From CAIUPE01 sp037131735 (lineage in GTDB: Bacteria > Pseudomonadota > Alphaproteobacteria > Rhizobiales > Beijerinckiaceae): a DNA stretch of 63,948 bases. The DNA lies in assembly GCA_037131735.1 (NCBI GenBank), contig JBAXQM010000013.1:1-63948 (forward strand). Reading direction: 5' to 3'. Shown here piece by piece: positions 25,944-35,002 of the stretch. The translations under genes and the position numbers were made by a program. Numbering within the stretch: position 1 is the first letter of the stretch; every line of letters starts with the position of its first letter. The notes under the pieces are model-generated. The model saw only the letters and a program-made list of their open reading frames with translations. It did no database searches and was not told the DNA's origin.

Positions 25944-26705
25944 TCACGTGTCGGAGTAACGTTCGACACGGGCCCATCCATTTGAGCCAAGACGTTCTTG
26001 CGGCAAGAAGCGCGCTTTATAAGCCATCTTTCGTGAGCCCGGAATCCAATATCCCAAATATAGATAAGGTAGGCCGCGTTTGCGCGTGCGCTCTATATGA
26101 TCAAGGATCATATAGGTGCCGAGACTGCGTGTTGTCTTGCGCGGATCATAAAAGGAATAAACCATCGATAAGCCGTCGGTGAGTACATCTGTCAAAGCCG
26201 TACCCAATAATGGACCTTCAGGCTGACCAAAAAAGCCGGGCTCCCGGCTGCGCCGACGATAATCGACAAGTTCTGTATCGACATGGCTGTCTTCGATCAT
26301 CAGCGTAAAATCGAGAATATTCATATCAATCATGCCGCCTTCTGTATGGCGGGCGGAAAGATAGGATCGGAACAGGCCGTAATGTTCGGCACTCGCGGTA
26401 TTCGGCATTTCAGTGCCGATGATATCCGCATTGCGTTCGAGCACGCGGGCAAGATTACGCGACGGCTTAAATTCGTCGACGGGAACGCGGACCGATACGC
26501 AGGCCGAGCAGCGTTCGCAGGCCGGGCGATAGGCAATCGTTTGCGACCGACGGAAACCGGCTTCCGAGAGAAGATTATTGAGGCTCTTGGCCCGTCGGCC
26601 GATCAGATGCGTAAAGACCTTCCGTTCCATCTGGTCCGGAATATAGCCGCAGGGACTCGGCGCGGTCATGAAAAACTGGGTCGGATCCTGTGCTTGATTT
26701 GTCAT
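25944..26705 (-). CDS. bpt: Aspartate/glutamate leucyltransferase (Bpt)
   Basis: This N-end-rule enzyme adds leucine from Leu-tRNA to proteins with N-terminal Asp or Glu, marking them for ClpAP degradation. The 253-residue protein has the ATE N-terminal Cys region (CGYIPDQMERKVFTHL and CERCSACVSVRVP) and the C-terminal GNAT-like part with SMVYSFYDP and YLYLGYWIPGS. It is related to eukaryotic arginyltransferase, but bacterial Bpt proteins of this type transfer leucine. It converges on parC with 14 bases between stops. Confidence 0.9.
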   Translation of the reverse strand: MTNQAQDPTQFFMTAPSPCGYIPDQMERKVFTHLIGRRAKSLNNLLSEAGFRRSQTIAYRPACERCSACVSVRVPVDEFKPSRNLARVLERNADIIGTEMPNTASAEHYGLFRSYLSARHTEGGMIDMNILDFTLMIEDSHVDTELVDYRRRSREPGFFGQPEGPLLGTALTDVLTDGLSMVYSFYDPRKTTRSLGTYMILDHIERTRKRGLPYLYLGYWIPGSRKMAYKARFLPQERLGSNGWARVERYSDT

Positions 26706-26884
26706 CCGCCGTTCCGCAATCGACCCTAAAGCTCTAGCTCAGATAAATGATACGCCTGAGTCACCGCTTCGCGCAATCGCTTTGGGAAAGTCCTGTCAGC
26801 CGATATTGGGGGCTAGTCAGCGGGGGTACGTATTCCCTATTATGTCTAACTGATGACAATTTGATCGAACGGGAGCTTAACAGC

Positions 26885-27481
26885 ATGGTGGGTAACGGAA
26901 TTCGGCTTGCCTTTGTGGTTTGCGTGTCTTTGTTTGTCGCGTCTTGTGCCACAACGCCGACCTCTCAAATGGCTGGAAATACTGGCGTCTCGGATGTGTC
27001 CTATGAGGCCGTCGGGCTCGTCAATTCCTTCCGCGCGCAACATGGTCTTGGGCCTGTGAGCGTCGATTCCGGAGTTACCGAAGCCGCGCGCTATCAGGCG
27101 GTAGCGATGTCGTCGCGCGATGTGCTCTCGCATGAGGTGGCGGGAGACTTTACAACCCGCATGAACAATGCCGGCTTTACCTATGCATTAGCTACAGAAA
27201 ATGTTGGCGCAGCAGATCGCACTGTTGCCGACTCTATCAATGCTTGGATCCGCTCACCGCATCATCGCGAAAACATGCTGATGCGAGAGGCCAAATATAT
27301 GGGCATGATCAGAGCCAGCGCGCCAGGCTCACGCTATCGGACTTATTGGGCACTCATTCTCACATCCGCTCAGGCAGGGTCGGGACCCCGGATTGTTTAC
27401 TCGAACGCAAAACCGGGAAAAGGCAAAGTGGGCACGCCGTTTGAAAATGATGGCGTCCAGATCTTCTTCACCCAGCAATGA
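26885..27481 (+). CDS. CAP/SCP-domain lipoprotein
   Basis: This is a predicted envelope lipoprotein with a CAP (cysteine-rich secretory protein, antigen 5, PR-1) domain. The signal ends in the lipobox VASC at about residue 18. The domain shows VNSFRAQHGLGPV, the active-site-like HEVAGDF, the TENVGA strand and WIRSPHHRENML. I chose the ATG at 26885 because GGGAG precedes it and it begins a proper signal peptide; the frame is open upstream to 26747. The biochemical function of bacterial CAP proteins is mostly unknown. It has no tight operon partner. Confidence 0.8.
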   Translation: MVGNGIRLAFVVCVSLFVASCATTPTSQMAGNTGVSDVSYEAVGLVNSFRAQHGLGPVSVDSGVTEAARYQAVAMSSRDVLSHEVAGDFTTRMNNAGFTYALATENVGAADRTVADSINAWIRSPHHRENMLMREAKYMGMIRASAPGSRYRTYWALILTSAQAGSGPRIVYSNAKPGKGKVGTPFENDGVQIFFTQQ

Positions 27482-27496
27482 ACTATCGCGCGTCAT

Positions 27497-28501
27497 TTAG
27501 CGCGCAAGCATTTCGGCCACACGCGGTGCGAAATAAGTGAGGATGCCATCAGCACCCGCGCGTTTGAAGGCGAGGAGGCTCTCGAGCATGGCCTTGTCGC
27601 CATCAAGCCAGCCATTCTGTGCGGCGGCCGTGATCATCGCGTATTCGCCGGAGACTTGATAGGCAAAGGTCGGAACACCGAAGTTCTCACGTACGCGTTG
27701 GACAATATCGAGATAGGGCATGCCCGGTTTCACCATGACCATATCGGCGCCTTCTTCGAGATCGAGCGCGACTTCGCGCAACGCCTCTTCGCCATTGGCC
27801 GGGTCCATCTGATAAGTGCGCTTGTCGCCGACCAACGTTGCCGAGGTGCCAATCGCATCACGGAATGGGCCGTAGAATGCTGATGCATATTTGGCCGCAT
27901 AGGCCATGATCTGCACTGCATCGAAACCATTCTCATCAAGCGCCGCGCGAATGGCACCAACCCGGCCGTCCATCATATCGGATGGTGCGATGATGTCAGA
28001 CCCAGCTTCGGCCTGAACCAATGCTTGCTGTGCAAGCTGAAGAACGGTTTCGTCATTGAGGATGGTCTCACCCGAGAGCAGGCCGTCATGGCCATGGCTC
28101 GTATAAGGATCAAGCGCCACATCAGTCATAAGGCCGATTGAGGGCGCTGCCTTTTTCAGTGCCCGACAAGCTTGGCAGACGAGATTATTGGCATTGAGCG
28201 CTTCGCTTCCATTTGGATCCCGTTTGGCTGGGTCGGTATAGGGAAAGAGCGCAATCACGGGGATGCCGAGTTTTGCGGCTTTCTCCGCATCGCGTGCTGC
28301 TTCATCGACGCTGACACGTTCAACACCTGGCATTGACGCTACCGGAACCCTCTTATTCACGCCATCGATAACAAATATCGGCCAGATAAGATCATCCGTG
28401 GTCAATCGGTTTTCGCGCACCAGACGACGCGCCCAATCCGCCTTGCGGTTACGGCGGGGACGATGAGGCAAAATCAATCTCGTAGGCTCACGGGACGCCA
28501 T
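27497..28501 (-). CDS. hemB: Porphobilinogen synthase (delta-aminolevulinate dehydratase)
   Basis: HemB joins two 5-aminolevulinate molecules into porphobilinogen in haem synthesis. Schiff-base lysines are in MVMVKPGMPYLDIV and near PSDMMDGRVGAIR. The region that binds catalytic zinc in E. coli reads DVALDPYTSHGHDG here: the three cysteines are replaced by Ala/Asp residues, the form described for magnesium-dependent alphaproteobacterial enzymes. The start at 28501 (334 residues) has GGAG nine bases upstream; the frame extends to 28555. Confidence 0.93.
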   Translation of the reverse strand: MASREPTRLILPHRPRRNRKADWARRLVRENRLTTDDLIWPIFVIDGVNKRVPVASMPGVERVSVDEAARDAEKAAKLGIPVIALFPYTDPAKRDPNGSEALNANNLVCQACRALKKAAPSIGLMTDVALDPYTSHGHDGLLSGETILNDETVLQLAQQALVQAEAGSDIIAPSDMMDGRVGAIRAALDENGFDAVQIMAYAAKYASAFYGPFRDAIGTSATLVGDKRTYQMDPANGEEALREVALDLEEGADMVMVKPGMPYLDIVQRVRENFGVPTFAYQVSGEYAMITAAAQNGWLDGDKAMLESLLAFKRAGADGILTYFAPRVAEMLAR

Positions 28502-28652
28502 GATCACAAACTCCATTCCCATCCAAATTTGTATCTTTGACCGGGACATTACCATTGCCGAGGTTGTCTTCGGAAGGGGAATGGTCGATATTTCTGCTTA
28601 GTCCTTCGGGCAGGCGTGGGCGCCCATTTGGGTGCTTAAAGCGGGATTATTC

Positions 28653-29066
28653 ATGGCCATTCACCTCGACGTATCTCAGACGCGGCTCCATTTTGTTCTC
28701 CAGAGCGTCTATCGGGTCTTGGCCATGTTCTGGCTTGTGAAGGGATTTTGGGGCTGGGCAGGCCTTGTCGGCGCGGTTGGGCCGGGGCTTCACGTATTTC
28801 AGGCTCATTTTGACCCTGAAATGATCATGAGCGTGGTTTTTGCCATTCTTGATCTGATTGCTGGGGTGGCGCTCTGGATGTCCTGGCGGTGGGGGGCAGG
28901 GGTCTGGTTTCTCATTGCGACAGCCTTCGGATTTTCGGCGCTTTCGCTTTCGACCGCTCTGGCTGCTAAGCTCTTGGCGGTAATCTCGCTTATTCTCGTC
29001 ACCGCCCATCTTTTGCGGATCTTTTTTGTCCGCGCTCAGCCAGAAAAGCGTCTAACCATCGTCTAA
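28653..29066 (+). CDS. DUF6163-type integral membrane protein
   Basis: This is a 137-residue protein with four predicted membrane helices (about residues 15-35, 55-75, 80-100 and 105-130) and a basic C-terminus. It matches the position and layout of the small membrane protein found next to ldtR in many Hyphomicrobiales (DUF6163). Its function is unknown. Divergent from hemB, it is followed after 160 bases by ldtR on the same strand. An envelope role is suggested only by that neighbourhood. Confidence 0.6.
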   Translation: MAIHLDVSQTRLHFVLQSVYRVLAMFWLVKGFWGWAGLVGAVGPGLHVFQAHFDPEMIMSVVFAILDLIAGVALWMSWRWGAGVWFLIATAFGFSALSLSTALAAKLLAVISLILVTAHLLRIFFVRAQPEKRLTIV

Positions 29067-29183
29067 ATTTCGATTGGTTCATTTTTAGCCTTTCGCTTTC
29101 CGCCTCGCTTACCCTTTTAAAAGTAAGGATTTCTTAGGGACAAAAATTAAGTCGTCTTTTACGAGCATTCTCATATTCCCTAA

Positions 29184-29203
29184 CGTAATGCGTGTATTAC
29201 GCA
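29184..29203. promoter_or_regulatory. Candidate LdtR operator upstream of ldtR
   Basis: Two nested perfect inverted repeats overlap here: CGTAAT-N6-ATTACG (29184-29201) and TGCGT-N5-ACGCA (29189-29203). The site ends 23 bases before the chosen ldtR ATG. MarR-family regulators usually bind such repeats near their own promoter, so autoregulation is likely. Binding is inferred. Confidence 0.5.
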
Positions 29204-29226
29204 ACGGCAATAAGGGATGCAGTCCA

Positions 29227-29739
29227 ATGAACAAGATGGTCACGATTTCCGCGAGCGACGCTTCTGTTAAACCTTTGGGATCAGCCGCGCCTGTCTATCT
29301 TGAATCGCTTTCCCTCGTGGAACGGCTTCATCGCGGCCTTCTTGATGTTGTGAAGGACGAATTTGATCGTCGAGGCCGGTCAGACGTCAATCCGGTTCAA
29401 GCTTTGCTATTGTTCAATATTGGCGACAAGGAATTGACCGCCGGTGAATTGCGCACGCGCGGATATTATTTGGGCTCAAACGTCTCCTACAACGTCAAGA
29501 AACTCGTCGAGACCGGGTATTTGTCACATGAACGGTCTCGGGTCGACCGGCGCGCGGTCCGTATTCGCCTGACTGAAAAGGGTCGGCAGATCCACGATAT
29601 TGTGCAGGGCCTATATTCCAAACATACGCGGACGGTCGAGCGCGTCGGCGGGATCAGTGAGCCGGAGTTCCGCTCGGCGAACGCGATTTTGATGCGGCTT
29701 GAGCGCTTTTTCAGCGACAACGTTAAATACCGGCTCTGA
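29227..29739 (+). CDS. ldtR: MarR-family regulator LdtR
   Basis: This is a winged-helix regulator of 170 residues. The DNA-binding part includes KELTAGELRTRGYYLGSNVS and the wing RSRVDRRAVRIRLTEKGR. LdtR proteins in Liberibacter and Sinorhizobium control an adjacent L,D-transpeptidase gene and osmotic stress tolerance. The neighbour here is indeed an L,D-transpeptidase. I chose the ATG at 29227 (AAGGGA upstream); the frame is open from 29188, inside the inverted repeat. Confidence 0.85.
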   Translation: MNKMVTISASDASVKPLGSAAPVYLESLSLVERLHRGLLDVVKDEFDRRGRSDVNPVQALLLFNIGDKELTAGELRTRGYYLGSNVSYNVKKLVETGYLSHERSRVDRRAVRIRLTEKGRQIHDIVQGLYSKHTRTVERVGGISEPEFRSANAILMRLERFFSDNVKYRL

Positions 29740-29804
29740 GACGTATAATTCGTCCACCGTCATCAAATTGCCAAAACTCGGGCGCCTAAGGGGCCTCGCT
29801 TGTG

Positions 29805-29840
29805 TATGCGACAGGAATCGTTAACGCGATTCAGCGCATA
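29805..29840. promoter_or_regulatory. Candidate LdtR operator upstream of ldtP
   Basis: A perfect inverted repeat GAATCG-N6-CGATTC (29815-29832) is flanked by TATGCG (29805-29810) and CGCATA (29835-29840). The centre holds the palindrome CGTTAACG. The site ends 33 bases before the transpeptidase ATG, where a promoter-proximal operator would lie. Each inner arm is also a GANTC sequence, the CcrM methylation target. Confidence 0.5.
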
Positions 29841-29872
29841 TATCCCCCAATTTGGGCTTCGGGATATTGAAT

Positions 29873-31144
29873 ATGACTGCTTCCTTCGGGACCACACGCC
29901 GCGGATTTTTACGCGGATCGACCGCTTTGGCCTTGGTGGCCGCTTTCAGCGCCCGCTCTTGGGCGCAGGAGATAATGGACGACACCGGCGATCAGGCCGA
30001 ATGGGTCCAAAGCTATGACGCGGCGACCTCCAAGACTCTTGATCGATCTACTGTTCCGCTTCTCTCACCGGGGACGATTAGCGCGACCGAGGCTGCTGTC
30101 GAGAATTTCAAAATCTTTATAGCTAAGGGCGGCTGGCCCCAGATTCCGAATGTGCCGCTTAAGCTCGGCATGCAAGATCCCGCTGTTATTGATCTTCGCA
30201 AAAGACTGATGGCATCGGGCGATCTCGATCCAGAAGCGGGTCTTTCTGATGTGTTCGATTCATTTGTAGAGACGGGTGTGAAACGCTTTCAGGAATTGCA
30301 CGGTTTGCGCCCTTCGGGTCTTGTGACGCGTCAAACGATTACGGCGTTCAATATTCCTGCTGATGTTCGTCTGAAGCAGTTGGAAGTGAATCTTGTGCGC
30401 TTGCGTTCTTACGCATCGAATCCGGGCAAGCGTTTTGTGACCGCTAATATTCCTGGTGCGCTCGTTGAAACGGTCGAAGATGGCATTGTGCAAACGCGTC
30501 ATGCCGCAGGCGTTGGCAAGATCGACCGGCAATCGCCGATCATGACGACGCGCGTGATTGATATTAACTTCAATCCGTTCTGGACGGTGCCCCCTTCAAT
30601 CATCAAAAAAGATCTTATTCCGAAGATGCAGGCCAATCCGAATTATCTGACGGAAAACAAGATCCGGATTTTCACCAAAGAAGGCAACGAGCTTCAGTCA
30701 ACCCAAGTTAATTGGAAAACGGATGAAGCGACGCGCTATCAGTTCCGGCAGGATCCCGGCGGCGAATTCAATTCGCTCGGATTTGTCCGCATCAACATCG
30801 CTAATCCCTATGGCGTTTATATGCATGATACGCCTGCTAAAGGGATTTTCGGAGATGATTATCGCTTTGTGTCTTCAGGGTGCATGCGCGTTCAAAATGT
30901 GCGCGACTATGTCGAATGGTTATTGAAGGAGACACCAGGCTGGGCGCGTGAACAAATTGATGAGGCGATCCAATCAGGCCAACGTGTCGATGCGAAGCTT
31001 ACGAAGCCTGTTCCCGTGTTCTGGGTTTATATAACAGCCTGGGCAACGCCTGATGGCCTTATCCAATTCCGCGATGATATCTATAACAAAGACGGATTGG
31101 GGCAGGTCCCGCTCGTAACTACGGTTAAAGCGACGGATGAGTGA
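29873..31144 (+). CDS. ldtP: L,D-transpeptidase (YkuD domain)
   Basis: This enzyme forms 3-3 peptidoglycan cross-links or links proteins to the wall. The N-terminus has a twin-arginine-type signal (TTRRGFLRGSTALALV). A peptidoglycan-binding domain (about 100-170) is followed by the YkuD domain with YMHDTPAKG and the catalytic SSGCMRV. I chose the ATG at 29873, seven codons into the open frame, because it begins the signal peptide. With ldtR immediately upstream this matches the known ldtR-ldtP pair. It abuts the convergent AsmA gene with no spacer. Confidence 0.87.
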   Translation: MTASFGTTRRGFLRGSTALALVAAFSARSWAQEIMDDTGDQAEWVQSYDAATSKTLDRSTVPLLSPGTISATEAAVENFKIFIAKGGWPQIPNVPLKLGMQDPAVIDLRKRLMASGDLDPEAGLSDVFDSFVETGVKRFQELHGLRPSGLVTRQTITAFNIPADVRLKQLEVNLVRLRSYASNPGKRFVTANIPGALVETVEDGIVQTRHAAGVGKIDRQSPIMTTRVIDINFNPFWTVPPSIIKKDLIPKMQANPNYLTENKIRIFTKEGNELQSTQVNWKTDEATRYQFRQDPGGEFNSLGFVRINIANPYGVYMHDTPAKGIFGDDYRFVSSGCMRVQNVRDYVEWLLKETPGWAREQIDEAIQSGQRVDAKLTKPVPVFWVYITAWATPDGLIQFRDDIYNKDGLGQVPLVTTVKATDE

Positions 31145-32935
31145 TCATTGTTCTGGTGTTGTGCCTTGACGTTTTAAGATACGGCCAACATCGGGCGTAA
31201 GTATCGGATCGTCGAAGCTCCCCGTCACAGTATAAGGCAAGATCGCGGGTGCGGTTCCATTTTCGGGATCGGGTCCTGTTGCTAATCCTTCAAGCGTTAA
31301 ACGACGCTCGCCAATATTAATTTCACCCGTCATCGTCATGCCATTGGGTGCAAAAAGCATTTCCGCCTTCTCAAGTGTTGCATTGCCATTGGCGATTGTT
31401 GCACTGACATGCGCGCGATCAAAATCGGTCTTTCCGCCTTTCATATCACGAATCGCGGAGAGGGGACGCGTCTCAATGCGCTTGAGAACATTAGCGAGAT
31501 TAATGCCATTCAATGTGCCATTCGTGATCGACACATCGGTCGTGCCCGAAAGCGCTTTCATGATGCTTTCCGATGTTGTACCACGCGATTCAAAATCGAA
31601 TTTACCTTCAGTCGTGCCTTCGATTTTTCTCATATCCATGAAAGCGAGCGTTGCTTGCGCCAAATCGATATTGTCGAAGCTGCCGTGAGCCGCTACGCGA
31701 TAGCCGTGATTATCAGGTTGGATCGACAGTTTACCCTTTGCAGATCCTTGAAAGAGTTTTGATCCACCGAGTGTTAGATCCAACGCACGATCCTTCGCAA
31801 TGATCGATACGGCAAGATTAGCAATGCGAACGATACCGAGATTTACGCGTTCGGCCGACAGGCGCACATCGAAATCTTGTTCTGGAGTTAAACCGCTTGC
31901 GAGCGGATCAGTGCGCCATCCCTGAGCTTGTTTAGGCCAAAGCGGGCGCAAGAATTCGGTGACATCCATGTCGCCTGCTGAAAGACTTCCGAACACCAGC
32001 GGCCGTTGACCAGCAACATCAAGCCCGATCCCGCCCTTCATCTCAATTTTCCCCAGGCTGATATCGGCGTCGCGGATGGCAACGCGATCGCCTGTCATTT
32101 CAGCCATACCTTTTACCGTAAGTGGCGTGGTGAACGTCAGAGGGGGATCGATCTCGAGCCAAGTGCTCAGCCGATCGAGCGCTTTGATCGAGAGATCGCT
32201 CTTGCCGATAAAATTAAGTTCGGGCGCCGTCGTCAGCGTTCCCTCGAGCGTCAATGTTACGGGCGCGCTCTTGATTGACAGAGATGCCGCCTTCGTTCCG
32301 GTCTTTGTATCGGTCGGGTCGATACGGCTCGACAGTTCGATAGCTTCATTCTTCCACAGTGTTCTTAGGTCGAGTGTTAATCGTCCTGACGCGGAAAGGG
32401 ACAAATCCGCATCGATCTTTTCAACCAGTGCGAGCGGGATATCGCCCGAAATCATGACGCGCCCGGAGCGGATGGTCACCGTATCAAGTGCCCGCGCTTC
32501 GTTAGTCTCAGAGGCGGCGATCAAACCACCGAGAAGGGTAACGGCGCTTTGTCTCGTATCGGGTACAGCTGAAGGCGGCAGCATAAGGACGGGTTCGTTG
32601 ATCGTGAGGCTTGAGGCGGAGAGCCCGCCTGACAGCAAACCAATAACACCGACCGGTGCAGACGCTGTTCTTGCCTTGATCAGAATTTTATCTTTTTTTG
32701 AGATATTTAGGCCGTTTATCTCAAGTGTCGGACGAGGTAAAATTGATAAAGATGCAGAGAGATCGAGCGTGACATCAGGGCCGAAAAGCGCGCTCAAAGT
32801 AGGCCGCAACAGGCGAGCCGCCCGCTCACCATCAACGGGGACGGAGATCAGGCTGCCAGCGCCGAGCAGGACGAGTAAAAGGAGGACCGCGATGCCGAGG
32901 CGTCGTCCTTGTCGCTTTATGTCAAATTCTCGCAT
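31145..32935 (-). CDS. AsmA-family envelope protein
   Basis: This 596-residue protein has a single N-terminal membrane anchor (about residues 13-32) and a long beta-rich periplasmic part. The C-terminal AsmA-type region includes GTTDVSITNGTLNGINLANVL-like sequence and LTLEGLATGPDP. AsmA-like proteins are thought to move phospholipid between the membranes and affect outer-membrane assembly. The nearby transpeptidase strengthens an envelope theme. It is transcribed away from the acetoacetyl-CoA synthetase gene. Confidence 0.83.
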   Translation of the reverse strand: MREFDIKRQGRRLGIAVLLLLVLLGAGSLISVPVDGERAARLLRPTLSALFGPDVTLDLSASLSILPRPTLEINGLNISKKDKILIKARTASAPVGVIGLLSGGLSASSLTINEPVLMLPPSAVPDTRQSAVTLLGGLIAASETNEARALDTVTIRSGRVMISGDIPLALVEKIDADLSLSASGRLTLDLRTLWKNEAIELSSRIDPTDTKTGTKAASLSIKSAPVTLTLEGTLTTAPELNFIGKSDLSIKALDRLSTWLEIDPPLTFTTPLTVKGMAEMTGDRVAIRDADISLGKIEMKGGIGLDVAGQRPLVFGSLSAGDMDVTEFLRPLWPKQAQGWRTDPLASGLTPEQDFDVRLSAERVNLGIVRIANLAVSIIAKDRALDLTLGGSKLFQGSAKGKLSIQPDNHGYRVAAHGSFDNIDLAQATLAFMDMRKIEGTTEGKFDFESRGTTSESIMKALSGTTDVSITNGTLNGINLANVLKRIETRPLSAIRDMKGGKTDFDRAHVSATIANGNATLEKAEMLFAPNGMTMTGEINIGERRLTLEGLATGPDPENGTAPAILPYTVTGSFDDPILTPDVGRILKRQGTTPEQ

Positions 32936-33044
32936 CGATGCGGGCTATCTTTTTCCGACTCCAAACTCGGTATACATCGCCTGCGGGGTTACCGGAAGCA
33001 ATCGGAAGTAGACGCTACGGGATAAAAAGCGGGGGGAACGGACT

Positions 33045-34997
33045 ATGCGGCAAGATCCACTTTGGCGGCCCACGCCTGCGCGCGCAGCGTCGAGCGAGAT
33101 GGCAAGGTTCCGGACCTTTTTCGGCGAGCGCCTCGGTCAGGCTCTTCCCGATTATCCCGCGCTCCATCGGGCGTCAGTCGAGGAACGGGGTCTGTTCTGG
33201 TCGGCTCTATGGGACTATTGCGGGGTCATCGGCGAAAAGGGCGTCCGACCCTTGGGCGAGGACCGGATGCCTGGCGCTCAATTCTTCCCCGAAGCGCGCT
33301 TGAATTATGCCGAAAATCTCTTGCGGGACGCGGATGATCGCGAGGCGATTGTGTTTCGCGCCGAGGACCGCGTCGAACGCCGGATGACCCGCCGCGAGCT
33401 TCTGACGGCAGTCGGTAAGGCGCAGCGCTTTTTAAAATCGAAAAGTATTGGCGTTGGCGATCGTGTGGCGGCGATGCTGCCCAATTGCCCCGAAGCGATT
33501 GTGATGATGGTGGCGACGGCGTCGATTGGAGCCATCTGGTCGTCTTGTTCGCCCGATTTTGGCGCGCGCGGTGTGCTCGATCGCTTTTCGCAGATCGAGC
33601 CAAAACTCTTCATCGGGTGCGATGGCTATTTCTATAACCGGCAACAGCTTTCTATTCGCGATAAGATCGCTGAAATTCTTGACGCTCTTCCGACTGTTGA
33701 AGCCACTTTGATCATCGATCTTATTGGCGAGGCCGAGGATGTTGCGGCTTCTCTCACCCATGCGGTTGCGTATTCGTTATTGATGGCTGAACCGGATAAC
33801 ACGCCTCCACATTTTATGCGACTTCCTTTCAATCATCCGCTGTTCATTTTGTTCTCATCGGGAACAACCGGCATTCCGAAATGTATCGTCCATGGGGCAG
33901 GGGGGACGCTCCTTCAACACATCAAGGAGCACCGCTTACATTCAGGCAATGGTGAAGGCGACCGTGTATTCTATTTCACGACGCTTGGATGGATGATGTG
34001 GAATTGGTTGGTGTCTGCACTCGCTTGCGGATCAGCATTAATTTTATATGATGGGTCACCCTTTGCGCCACGGCCGACCGTTCTATTTGATTACGCACAA
34101 AAAGAGCGCGTTACATTTTTTGGCACTTCTGCAAAATATCTCGACTCCTGTCGTAAGCTTGATCTCAAACCAAATGAGACGCATGATTTGTCTCCTCTGC
34201 GTGCCTTGGCTTCAACCGGTTCGCCGCTTGCCGCTGAAACATTTGAATGGGTCTATCGCGCGATTAAAAGTGATCTCCATCTTGCTTCGATTTCGGGGGG
34301 CACGGATATCGTTTCATGTTTTGTGCTCGGAGATCCGGCTTCGCCTGTTTATGCGGGCGAGATCCAACGTGCAGGCTTAGGAATGGCGGTCGATATTTTT
34401 GATGATGATGGCTATTCATTATCATCGGGCAAGGGCGAACTTGTTTGTAAGAAAGCCTTTCCTTCGATGCCGATTTCATTCTGGAATGATCCGGAAGGCA
34501 AAAAATATCGTGCGGCCTATTTCGAACGGTTTCCGGGGCTTTGGCATCATGGTGATTTTGCAGAATGGACCGCGCATGGCGGGTTGATCATTCATGGTCG
34601 TTCGGACGCGACACTTAATCCGGGCGGCGTTCGTATCGGTACTGCAGAAATATATGCGCAGGTCGAACAAATACCCGAAGTCATTGAAGCGCTCGCGATT
34701 GGGCAAGACTTCGCCGGTGATGTGCGCGTCATTCTTTTCGTGCGACTGCGCGAAGGCGTGGCGTTAACATCCGAATTGCAGGATAGGATACGTAAACAAA
34801 TCCGCACGGGGGCTAGCCCGCGTCACGTGCCACAAAAAATAATTGCGATTGCTGATATTCCGCGCACCAAATCAGGCAAGATCACTGAATTGGCCGTGCG
34901 CGATATCATTCATGGGCGCGAGGTTAAAAATCGTGAAGCCCTCGCTAATCCCGAAGCACTGGATCTTTATCGAGATCTCACTGAATTAAGGTCTTAA
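33045..34997 (+). CDS. aacS: Acetoacetyl-CoA synthetase
   Basis: This ATP-dependent ligase activates acetoacetate, feeding ketone bodies or poly-hydroxybutyrate breakdown products into the acetyl-CoA pool. The 650-residue protein shows the AMP-binding motif LFSSGTTGIPKCIVHG, the segment ASISGGTDIVSCFV and the C-terminal catalytic-lysine region PRTKSGKITELAV. Length and N-terminus (PARAASSEMARFRTFFGERLG-like) fit acetoacetyl-CoA synthetase better than acetyl-CoA synthetase. It has its own promoter region. It converges on two unrecognised genes. Confidence 0.92.
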   Translation: MRQDPLWRPTPARAASSEMARFRTFFGERLGQALPDYPALHRASVEERGLFWSALWDYCGVIGEKGVRPLGEDRMPGAQFFPEARLNYAENLLRDADDREAIVFRAEDRVERRMTRRELLTAVGKAQRFLKSKSIGVGDRVAAMLPNCPEAIVMMVATASIGAIWSSCSPDFGARGVLDRFSQIEPKLFIGCDGYFYNRQQLSIRDKIAEILDALPTVEATLIIDLIGEAEDVAASLTHAVAYSLLMAEPDNTPPHFMRLPFNHPLFILFSSGTTGIPKCIVHGAGGTLLQHIKEHRLHSGNGEGDRVFYFTTLGWMMWNWLVSALACGSALILYDGSPFAPRPTVLFDYAQKERVTFFGTSAKYLDSCRKLDLKPNETHDLSPLRALASTGSPLAAETFEWVYRAIKSDLHLASISGGTDIVSCFVLGDPASPVYAGEIQRAGLGMAVDIFDDDGYSLSSGKGELVCKKAFPSMPISFWNDPEGKKYRAAYFERFPGLWHHGDFAEWTAHGGLIIHGRSDATLNPGGVRIGTAEIYAQVEQIPEVIEALAIGQDFAGDVRVILFVRLREGVALTSELQDRIRKQIRTGASPRHVPQKIIAIADIPRTKSGKITELAVRDIIHGREVKNREALANPEALDLYRDLTELRS

Positions 34998-35002
34998 GCG
35001 CG

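Noticed and set aside
25938..25949. Perfect 12-base palindrome ACGTGATCACGT between parC and bpt
   Set aside because: It overlaps the bpt stop codon, has no T-run, and palindromes of this length are expected by chance several times in 64 kb.
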